Source: Acidobacteriota bacterium (GTDB lineage Bacteria > Acidobacteriota > Terriglobia > Terriglobales > Acidobacteriaceae). Taken from it: a DNA stretch of 64,000 nucleotides. The stretch is from contig JAJZBZ010000003.1 in the NCBI GenBank assembly GCA_021846275.1, forward strand, positions 372,001 through 436,000, read 5' to 3'. A program made the position numbers and the translations under genes. Position 1 is the stretch's first letter. The number at the start of each line of letters is the position of its first letter. The notes beneath the pieces were generated by a model, which was not told the DNA's origin, made no database searches, and was given only the letters and a program-made list of their open reading frames with translations. Of this stretch, positions 27,244-34,502 are shown piece after piece.

Positions 27244-27563
27244 AGGTGCTGGCCGGGATGATCAAGCAGCGGCGGGACTCGATCGAGCAGTTTACGAAGG
27301 GCGGACGGCTGGAGCTGGCGGCGAAGGAAGCGGTGGAGATCGGGGTGATTGAGGAGTTTCTGCCAAAGGCTCTGAGTGAGGCGGAACTGCGCGCGATCGT
27401 GGAGGCTGCGGTGAGCGAGGTGACGGCGGCGAGCGGCGCGAAGCCGGGGCAGCGCGAGATGGGCGCGGTGATGAAGGCTGTGCAGGCGCGGCTGGCCGCC
27501 GATGGGCTGCGCGCCGAGGGTCGCGTGGTGAGCGAGGCGGTGAAGGCGGCGCTGGCGGGCTGA
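27081..27563 (+). CDS. yqeY: GatB/YqeY domain protein
   Basis: A 160-residue helical protein of the YqeY family, related to the tail domain of GatB, which contacts tRNA in the amidotransferase complex; the cellular role of stand-alone YqeY is not firmly known. Typical motifs are MKARDAERTTTLRMVTAALKN, EEFLPKALSEAEL and the C-terminal GQREMGAVMKAVQARL. The GTG start at 27081 is supported by GGAGGG seven bases upstream. Its promoter and first 54 codons are duplicated in inverted orientation at 38.3-38.5 kb. First gene of the reversed-skew segment. Confidence 0.92.
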   Translation: MTIEEAVKQATIVAMKARDAERTTTLRMVTAALKNRAIEKRAKSAEPVTEAEAQQVLAGMIKQRRDSIEQFTKGGRLELAAKEAVEIGVIEEFLPKALSEAELRAIVEAAVSEVTAASGAKPGQREMGAVMKAVQARLAADGLRAEGRVVSEAVKAALAG

Positions 27564-27638
27564 GGATGACTTGACGGCCTGGAGCAGGGTTGGCGGCGAG
27601 CGGGCGAGCGCGTAGGATGTTGTGCGGAGGCGCGAGCG

Positions 27639-29504
27639 ATGACGACACGACGCGAGATTCTGCGAATGGGCGCGGTGGCTTTTGGCGCGGCTGCTTTGGG
27701 TGGGGTGGATGCGGCGGCGGATGCTGGCACGGCTGGGCGGCTGTTCGGTGGACAACAGGCTGCGGAAGTGGCGACGCTGGCCGAGCCGCTGAGTGAGTTT
27801 GGCTATGGCGCGGTGACGCTCAATCCGGGACGGTTTGAGAGCCAGTTTCGCGAGACGCAGACGGTTCTGATGGGGTTGAACGAGGACGCGCTGCTGGCAC
27901 CGTTTCGCGTGCGGGACGGGATGGCTGCTCCGGGGCCTCGGCTGGGCGGGTGGTATGACGAGGGCGGGTTTGCGCCGGGGCATTCGTTCGGGCAGTGGAT
28001 TTCGGCGCTGTCGCGCGGCTATGCCGTGGACGGGGACGCGGCCAAGCGGGCGCGTGTGCAGCGGCTGCTGGGGCTGTATGGACAGGCGATCAGCGGGAAG
28101 TTTTTTACGAACTTCCGCTTTCCGGCGTATGACTACGACAAGCTGGTGATCGGGCTGATTGACGCGCATGAGTTTGCGTCAATTCCGAATGCGTTTGCGC
28201 TGCTGAACCAGACGACGGACGCAGCCGAGCCGCACCTGGAGCCGAAGGCGCTGGACCGGGATGCGGTGCAGCGGGCGTGGCGAGCGTCGATTGGCGACAA
28301 GACGACGGATGACTATACGTGGGACGAGCCGTATACGCTGCCGGAGAATCTGTATCTGGCGGCGAAGCGCGGGGCGGGCGCGCGGTATCACGCGATGGCG
28401 GGGCGCTATCTGCTGGACCGAACGTGGTTCGATCCGCTGGCCGAGGGACGGAATGTGCTGGCCGGGCACCATGCGTATAGCTTCTGTAACTCGCTGAGTT
28501 CGGCAATGCAGGCGTATCTTTCGGCTGGCAGCGAGAAGCATCTGCGGGCGGCGCGGAATGCGTTCGGGATGATTCGCGCGCAGAGCTTTGCGACGGGAGG
28601 ATGGGGACCGGATGAGAGCTTTGTGGAACCGGGAACGGGCGCGCTGAAGGCGAGTTTGACGAAGACCCGGCATAGCTTCGAGACGCCGTGCGGGAGTTAT
28701 GCTCACATGAAGATTACGCGGTATCTGACGCGCGTGACGGGCGACGGAAGTTATGGCGACAGCATGGAACAGGTGATATGGAATACGGTGCTGGGCGCTA
28801 AGTCTCTGGAGCCGAATGGGCAGGCGTTTTATTACTCGGACTATAGCAACGGGGGTGGAAAGTTTTATTTTCCGGATGCGTGGCCGTGCTGCTCGGGGAC
28901 GCTGCCGCAGGTGGCGGCGGATTATCGGATTGCGGCCTATCTGCGCGGCGCCGACGGGGTGTATGTGAGCCAGTATCTGCCGTCGGAGCTGCGATGGACG
29001 GGGGCCGATGGCGCGGAGTGGAAGCTGGCGCAGAGCGGGGAGTATCCGCTGGAGGAGCACGTCACACTGCGACTGAGCGGCACGCGGGCGAGTGAGTTTG
29101 CGCTCTATCTGCGCGTGCCGCAGTGGGCGACGAGCGGCGGCGCGGCGATGACCGCGATGGTGAACGGCAAGCCGGTGGCTCTGGAGCCGAAGCGGGGATT
29201 TGCGGCGATACGGCGGCGGTGGAGCGGCGGCGATGTGGTGGAGCTGCGGATTCCGCTGGCGATGCGGCTGGTGGCGATTGAGCCGGGGTCGAATACGGTG
29301 GCGCTGATGCGCGGGCCGCTGGTCTTGTTTCCGCTGACGCATGAGTCGCCTGCCGTGACGCGGAGGCAGCTATTGGCGGCGCGGCGGACGGGCAAGTGGG
29401 AGTGGGCGGCGGAGACGTCGGACGGGCTGGTGCGGATGAAGCCGTTTGTGGCGATTCACGACGAGCCGTACAGGACGTATCTGGACGTGGCGACGACGGC
29501 GTGA
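27639..29504 (+). CDS. Tat-exported glycoside hydrolase, GH127/DUF1680 family
   Basis: A 621-residue protein of the GH127-type (alpha/alpha)6 barrel group, whose studied members are beta-L-arabinofuranosidases using a zinc-bound cysteine nucleophile. The N-terminus TTRREILRMGAVAFGAAALGG is a Tat signal. Motifs include FETPCGSYAHMKITRYLTRVTGD and PDAWPCCSGTLPQ, the latter holding the CC pair that binds zinc in the family. The first motif reads ETPC rather than the common ETC, so the cysteine position should be checked. GGAGG lies eight bases before the ATG. No sugar transporter or other carbohydrase is adjacent. Confidence 0.85.
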   Translation: MTTRREILRMGAVAFGAAALGGVDAAADAGTAGRLFGGQQAAEVATLAEPLSEFGYGAVTLNPGRFESQFRETQTVLMGLNEDALLAPFRVRDGMAAPGPRLGGWYDEGGFAPGHSFGQWISALSRGYAVDGDAAKRARVQRLLGLYGQAISGKFFTNFRFPAYDYDKLVIGLIDAHEFASIPNAFALLNQTTDAAEPHLEPKALDRDAVQRAWRASIGDKTTDDYTWDEPYTLPENLYLAAKRGAGARYHAMAGRYLLDRTWFDPLAEGRNVLAGHHAYSFCNSLSSAMQAYLSAGSEKHLRAARNAFGMIRAQSFATGGWGPDESFVEPGTGALKASLTKTRHSFETPCGSYAHMKITRYLTRVTGDGSYGDSMEQVIWNTVLGAKSLEPNGQAFYYSDYSNGGGKFYFPDAWPCCSGTLPQVAADYRIAAYLRGADGVYVSQYLPSELRWTGADGAEWKLAQSGEYPLEEHVTLRLSGTRASEFALYLRVPQWATSGGAAMTAMVNGKPVALEPKRGFAAIRRRWSGGDVVELRIPLAMRLVAIEPGSNTVALMRGPLVLFPLTHESPAVTRRQLLAARRTGKWEWAAETSDGLVRMKPFVAIHDEPYRTYLDVATTA

Positions 29505-29523
29505 GGGGTGCAGAGTCTGTGAC

Positions 29524-30156
29524 CTACTGGCGGGTGATGCGGACGAAGATGCCGTCGGGCAGGGTGCCCTCGACGAAGTGGACGACGCCGTTTTTGACGA
29601 AGCCGAGGGCTTCGGATTTTGCGGATGTGGATTGGGGTTCCGGGCTGCGTGGGGCGGGTTTCGGGCTGGTCGGGCGCGGGCTGGCTGAGTCTGGACTGTT
29701 TGCCGGGACTCGGCCCATGCCTCGGTCCATGGCTTCGTTGGCGAGCTGGTCGGCGAGTTTGTTGCCGCCGCGCAGGGTGTGTTGAATTTCAAAGAAATCA
29801 AGCTGGCCGGCGCGGCGGCGAGCCTCTTCCCAGAGCGGGCGCAGGTCGGGGCTGTTCACCTTGTAGCGGCCCTGCATCTGGCGGACCATGAGTTCGGAGT
29901 CGGCGACGACGCGCAGGCGGCGGTAGCCTTGTTCGAGCGTCCAGGCGAGGACGGCGAGCAGGGCGGAGTATTCGGCGTAGTTGTTGGTGCGCTTGCCGAG
30001 GTATTCGCTGAGGCGGGCGAGGATGGCACCGCGCTGGTCTTCGAGGACGGCGCCGAAGCCGGCTGGGCCGGGGTTGCCGCGCGAGCCGCCGTCGCAGTGG
30101 GCGATGACGAGGGTTTCGGGATTCGGCGAGCGATGCGAGGGAGTTCCATCCGACAT
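29524..30156 (-). CDS. rnhA: ribonuclease HI family protein with C-terminal extension
   Basis: Cleaves RNA in RNA-DNA hybrids. Active-site carboxylates are visible in order: AHCDGGSRGNPGPAG, NNYAEYSALL, VVADSELMVRQMQG and GNKLADQLANEAMD. This is the compact class without the basic protrusion of E. coli RNase HI. After residue 145 comes a 65-residue tail: a Pro/Ser-rich linker and then a small folded-looking end (LGFVKNGVVHFVEGTLPDGIFVRI). The gene opposes its neighbours and, unlike other minus genes in the window, has a C-rich coding strand, in line with the inverted segment. Confidence 0.9.
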   Translation of the reverse strand: MSDGTPSHRSPNPETLVIAHCDGGSRGNPGPAGFGAVLEDQRGAILARLSEYLGKRTNNYAEYSALLAVLAWTLEQGYRRLRVVADSELMVRQMQGRYKVNSPDLRPLWEEARRRAGQLDFFEIQHTLRGGNKLADQLANEAMDRGMGRVPANSPDSASPRPTSPKPAPRSPEPQSTSAKSEALGFVKNGVVHFVEGTLPDGIFVRITRQ

Positions 30157-30271
30157 AGGACTTTAGTTTAGCCGTCGGCGCGTGGCCGGTGCTCACCAAA
30201 GACGCGGCTGGGGCGTCCATTGGAGTGAGCCAGCGGGAGTGAAGTTTTAAGCGCGAGGTCAAAACGGCGAT

Positions 30272-31018
30272 ATGGCGGGCGAAGCGTTTCCGTTGCAAGC
30301 GATGGCGGCCTGGCTGCGGGAGCCGGGCGTACAATCCACTCAGACGATGGAGATCAAACTGAGTGGCGGAAAAAGCGAGCTGTCGCGGATACGCGGGACG
30401 GGTGCGAGAACTGCGGAGGCGGCGCACGAGTCGCAGCGCGCACGGGCGACGGAGATCGATCTGATCCGCGAGGCGCAGGCCGGGTCGCGTGCGGCTTTTG
30501 ACACGCTGGTGCGGCAGTATGAGCACCAGGTGCTGCGGCTGGCGCTGCACCTGACGGGCAGCGAGCAGGACGCGGAGGATATTTATCAGGAAGCGTTTCT
30601 GAAGGCGTATCGCTACCTGGGGAATTTTCGCTTTGAGTGCTCGTTTTATACGTGGATTTATCGGATTGTGACAAACCTCTGTCTCGACCAGTTGCGGCGC
30701 AGGAAGACGCGCCGCGAGGAGTCGACGGTGATGACGGACGCGCATGGCGAGGAGATGGACATGATGACGTCGATCTCCGATGATCGAGCGTTTTCAAATC
30801 CGGATCGGGAGCTGAACCGGAAGCTGCTGGGCGAGCGGATTCGTCAGGCGCTGGAAAAACTGACGCCGAGGGAGCGGATGGTCTTTGAGCTGAAGCATTA
30901 TCAGGGACTGCGGCTGCGGACGATTGGCGAGATGCTGCATACGACGGAGGAGACGGCGAAGAACACGTTGTTCCGCGCAACGAAGAAGCTGCGCGGGCAA
31001 CTGTCAGGATTGCGCTGA
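30272..31018 (+). CDS. ECF-type RNA polymerase sigma factor
   Basis: A 248-residue sigma factor with only regions 2 and 4. Region 2 is DAEDIYQEAFLKAYRYLGNF to YTWIYRIVTNLCLDQLRRRK (core binding and -10 recognition); region 4 is LTPRERMVFELKHYQGLRLRTIGEML with the -35 helix-turn-helix near TEETAKNTLFRATKKL. The first 60 residues are outside the conserved part; the ATG at 30347 (Met26) is an equally possible start. Directly followed by an anti-sigma-like gene and a PDZ protein, so it probably responds to an envelope signal through them. Confidence 0.93.
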   Translation: MAGEAFPLQAMAAWLREPGVQSTQTMEIKLSGGKSELSRIRGTGARTAEAAHESQRARATEIDLIREAQAGSRAAFDTLVRQYEHQVLRLALHLTGSEQDAEDIYQEAFLKAYRYLGNFRFECSFYTWIYRIVTNLCLDQLRRRKTRREESTVMTDAHGEEMDMMTSISDDRAFSNPDRELNRKLLGERIRQALEKLTPRERMVFELKHYQGLRLRTIGEMLHTTEETAKNTLFRATKKLRGQLSGLR

Positions 31019-31122
31019 GCGGGATTGCAGGACGAAAAGACGATCGCCGGGCACAGATGACCCGAGCGACGCGGGCAGGATGAACAGGCAGGAAAACTTT
31101 TGAGGCAGACAGGACGTAAACC

Positions 31123-32142
31123 ATGACATGCAATGAAATCCAAACGATGATCGTGCTGGCGGTTTATGGCGAGCTGGCCGACGACCGGCTGCATGTGTTG
31201 CAGCAGCATTTGCAGCGTTGCCCGGCGTGCGGCATGGATCTGGAACAGGCTCTGGCGATGAAGACTCTGGCGGACGCGGTGCCGGTGGCTGAGCCGGAGG
31301 CGAATCTGGTGGCGCGGTCGCGAATGCGGCTGGAGGACGCGCTGGACCGGCTGCCGCCGAAGCGATGGTATGATCGCGCGGCGGAGTGGCTGACGCGCAG
31401 TGCGGCGGGAATGGCGGCGGCACCGATGGCGGCTAGCTTTCTGTTGCTGACGGGAATGGGCGCGGGGCTGGTGGCGGGCTATCATGTGGCGGTGCGGCAC
31501 GCGATGCAGGCGGCGATGCGGCAGGGTGAGGAAGCGACTGCGACGCTGACGACGGACCCGGCGAACACAACGAGCCTTGCGAAGACGACGAGCGCGGCGA
31601 ACCTGTCGGATGTGGCCGAGGTGAGCCAGACTCCGAAGACAGGCGTGATCGATGTGCGGTACAGCACGATGGAGCCGCGGCGGGCGCAGGGAACGCTGGA
31701 GGATCCGCAGATTCGCACGCTGCTGATGTTTGCCGCTCAGGAGGCAGCGAATCCAGCGGTGAGGGATCATTCGATTGCGCTGCTGGCGGCGGCGTGCAGC
31801 CAGGGCAAGGAGTGCGCGGGACCGGAGACGGAGGGTGGCAGCCTGCGCGATGCGCTGATGATTGCGCTGCGCTATGACCGCAGCGCGGAGGTGAGGGAAA
31901 AAGCTCTGGATGGACTGCAACCGTATGTGAGCCAGGACGTGGAGGTGCGCAATGCCCTGCTGGAGGCGGTGATGGACGATCCGGATGCGCATGTGCGTTC
32001 GCGGGCGATCACGATGCTGACGCCGGTGGACGCGGACACGAGCGTGCGCCAGGTGCTTTCAACGGCGGCGGAGCAGGATCGGAATTCGAGTGTGCGCAAC
32101 GCGTCGCGGCTGATGCTGGAGCGGGTTTCAGACGTGCAGTAA
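31123..32142 (+). CDS. anti-sigma factor-like zinc-finger membrane protein with HEAT repeats
   Basis: A 339-residue protein. The N-terminus carries a zf-HC2/ZAS-type anti-sigma motif (first cysteine in MTCNEI, then HLQRCPAC). A membrane segment follows at about residues 105-125 (AAPMAASFLLLTGMGAGLVAG). The outer part, from about 190 on, is a set of HEAT-type helical repeats (LMFAAQEAANPAVRDHSIALLAAA, EVREKALDGLQPYVSQDVEVRNALLEAV). It should hold the preceding ECF sigma factor at the membrane; the HEAT region may sense a partner outside. The combination of ZAS and HEAT repeats is characteristic of some Acidobacteria (from general knowledge, not searched). Confidence 0.82.
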   Translation: MTCNEIQTMIVLAVYGELADDRLHVLQQHLQRCPACGMDLEQALAMKTLADAVPVAEPEANLVARSRMRLEDALDRLPPKRWYDRAAEWLTRSAAGMAAAPMAASFLLLTGMGAGLVAGYHVAVRHAMQAAMRQGEEATATLTTDPANTTSLAKTTSAANLSDVAEVSQTPKTGVIDVRYSTMEPRRAQGTLEDPQIRTLLMFAAQEAANPAVRDHSIALLAAACSQGKECAGPETEGGSLRDALMIALRYDRSAEVREKALDGLQPYVSQDVEVRNALLEAVMDDPDAHVRSRAITMLTPVDADTSVRQVLSTAAEQDRNSSVRNASRLMLERVSDVQ

Positions 32143-32290
32143 CGGCGGCGGAAGCAATTGCTGCGCGCAGCCAGGGATTGAATGGAAGATTTTCAGATTC
32201 TGCGTGGAAGTGCAGGGAAGATGGACGATTGGGCGGCGTACGCGCCAGCCGAACGTACCGGAAAATCAGGGTAAATTTCAGGAGCTTTCG

Positions 32291-33148
32291 ATGCTTTGCT
32301 TTGGATGGCCAGGAAACAGGAAGGGAATGTGGGTCGCAGTGGCGGTGTGTGGCGTGGTGTGTGCTGCGGCGTGGGCACCGGCGAGCCGGGCGGCGGGAAC
32401 GGCGGTTGGAGGTCAGTTGACGAGTCCGCTGAGGACGCTGCTGCACGCGCAGACTCACGGGTATCTGGGTGTGGATGTGGCGGACGTGACACCGGCGAGC
32501 GAGCCGACGCTGCGGGTGAGCGGTGGCGCCGTGATTACGATGCTGGATCATGATGCGCCGGCGGGCAAGGCGGGGCTGCGCGTGGACGACGTGATTGTGG
32601 CGGCGAATGGAGCGAGGATTGCGAATGCGGAGCAGTTCCGGAAGCTGCTGCTGCATGCGCAGTCGGGGAAAAAGCTGCGCTTGCAGGTGAGCCGCGCGGG
32701 CGCTGTGAAGGCGATCAGCGTGCAACTGGAGGACCGGCGCAAGGTGGAGCAGGAGGCGCGGCAGGAGATGGCGCAGAGCGCGATGCCGCCGATGGCGCAG
32801 GGATTTCTGGGCGGTGACGACGCGCCGAAGATGGGCGGCGGATTTCACTTCTGGAGCCTGGGCAGCAGCTTTCATGTGGGTGCGCTGGTGGAGCCGATGA
32901 CGCCGGAGATGCTGGATTACGTGGGCGTGTCGAATGGAGTGATGGTGAAGAGCGTGGCGCGACGCAGCGCGGCTGCGCGCGCGGGACTGCGCGCCCACGA
33001 CGTGATTCTGATGGTGGGCGAGGATGCCGTGGCGACGACGAGCGACTGGGAGCGTCTGCTGCGCACGAGCCAGGGCAGAGTGGTGCCGATTGCGATCGTG
33101 CGCGCGCGCTCTCGGGAGACACTGTGGCTGCAATTGCGGGAGAGATGA
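32291..33148 (+). CDS. exported protein with two PDZ domains
   Basis: A 285-residue protein. The ATG at 32291 has AGGAG seven bases upstream. A signal peptide or N-terminal anchor (MWVAVAVCGVVCAAAWAPASRA) is followed by PDZ 1 at about residues 50-130 (LDHDAPAGKAGLRVDDVIVAANG) and PDZ 2 at about 195-280 (VARRSAAARAGLRAHDVILMVGEDAV). There is no protease domain. Third member of the sigma/anti-sigma/PDZ cassette; a role in sensing misfolded or processed proteins upstream of the sigma factor is inferred from position only. Confidence 0.85.
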   Translation: MLCFGWPGNRKGMWVAVAVCGVVCAAAWAPASRAAGTAVGGQLTSPLRTLLHAQTHGYLGVDVADVTPASEPTLRVSGGAVITMLDHDAPAGKAGLRVDDVIVAANGARIANAEQFRKLLLHAQSGKKLRLQVSRAGAVKAISVQLEDRRKVEQEARQEMAQSAMPPMAQGFLGGDDAPKMGGGFHFWSLGSSFHVGALVEPMTPEMLDYVGVSNGVMVKSVARRSAAARAGLRAHDVILMVGEDAVATTSDWERLLRTSQGRVVPIAIVRARSRETLWLQLRER

Positions 33149-33199
33149 GCGGCACAGACAGCGTGTCGCCTGGCAGCGAGCGGTGAGCGAATTTAGACC

Positions 33200-34279
33200 G
33201 TGCGCAAGCGAGTGTGGTTCAATAAAAGAGTGGGCAAGGCACGGAAACAGACCGTGCGCGGAAGATGGCTGGCCGCGCAGCGCAAGGTGAGAGAGCTGGC
33301 GATTGTGGGTCGCGCGCTTGTCTCGACCGGGCATCCGGTGATGGCGCAGATTGTGCCGATGCGATTCTGCAATCTCTCCTGCGCGTACTGCAATGAGTAT
33401 GACAAGGTTTCGGAGCCGGTGCCCCTGGACGAGATGCTGCGTCGGATCGACGATCTCGGTCGGCTGGGCACGAGCATCGTTACAATTTCAGGCGGCGAGC
33501 CGCTGACGCATCCGGAGCTGGACGAGGTGGTGCGGCGGATTCGCAAAGTGGGCGCGCTGGCGGGGATGATTACCAATGGCTATCTGCTGAACGCCGAGCG
33601 GATCGAGCGGCTGAATCGCGCGGGTCTGGACCACATGCAGATTTCGATTGACAACATCGAGCCGGACGATGTGTCGATGAAGAGCCTCAAGGTGCTCGAC
33701 AAGAAGCTGCAGATGCTGGCCGAGCATGCGGAGTTTCATGTGAATATCAACTCCGTGGTGGGCGGCGGGATTCGCGAGCCGAACGACGCGCTGGTGATTG
33801 GGCGGCGCGCGCTGGAGCTTGGATTTACTTCGACGATCGGGATTATTCACGATGGGAGCGGGCAACTGAAGCCGCTCAGGGACAATGAGGCGCGCGTTTA
33901 TTTCGAGATGCGCGGGATGAAGAAGCGGAATTATTCGCGGTTCAATCATTTTCAGGAAGCGATTGCGCAGGGACGGCCGAACGAGTGGCGCTGCCGCGCG
34001 GGTTCGCGCTATCTGTATATCTGCGAGAACGGTCTGGTGCATTACTGCTCGCAGCAGAGGGGGTTTCCCGGCGTTCCGTTGTCTGGCTATACGCATGAGG
34101 ACGTGAAGCGGGAGTACAGGACGGCGAAGTCGTGTTCGCCGAATTGCACGATCAGTTGCGTGCATCAGATCAGCTATATCGACCACTGGCGCGGGCCGCA
34201 GAGCGAGACGGTTTCGCCAGGAAACGACAGGCATCCGGCTGTACCCGAGCTGGTGTCGATTCGCGGCGCGGACTCGTAG
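33200..34279 (+). CDS. radical SAM protein of unknown function
   Basis: A 359-residue radical SAM enzyme with the cluster motif CNLSCAYCN at about residues 55-63, the glycine motif SGGEPLTHPE and a C-terminal cysteine group (YCSQQRG, CSPNCTISCVH) that may hold an extra iron-sulfur cluster, as in MoaA/PqqE-like or SPASM proteins. The start is a GTG at 33200. Substrate is unknown: no peptide precursor or cofactor gene is adjacent. It stands 51 bases after the PDZ gene and could be co-transcribed with it. Confidence 0.85.
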   Translation: MRKRVWFNKRVGKARKQTVRGRWLAAQRKVRELAIVGRALVSTGHPVMAQIVPMRFCNLSCAYCNEYDKVSEPVPLDEMLRRIDDLGRLGTSIVTISGGEPLTHPELDEVVRRIRKVGALAGMITNGYLLNAERIERLNRAGLDHMQISIDNIEPDDVSMKSLKVLDKKLQMLAEHAEFHVNINSVVGGGIREPNDALVIGRRALELGFTSTIGIIHDGSGQLKPLRDNEARVYFEMRGMKKRNYSRFNHFQEAIAQGRPNEWRCRAGSRYLYICENGLVHYCSQQRGFPGVPLSGYTHEDVKREYRTAKSCSPNCTISCVHQISYIDHWRGPQSETVSPGNDRHPAVPELVSIRGADS

Positions 34280-34502
34280 ACAGGTTTTGTCGGCGGCGTC
34301 GCTTTCGCATCTCAATTTCGCATCCAATGAAAATCGAAGCCGCGGAAGCGTGACAGCGGCAGGAACGAAACAGACGGTCTTGCAGGGATGAAGACGTTCT
34401 GATTTTTGTTGCAGCGCATGGTTCTTTTGTTGGACTGAGTTGCCGTGGTGAGCCAGAGACGCAAGGTGGGAGGTGATCCCGCGCCTGCATCGGAGGATTG
34501 CC

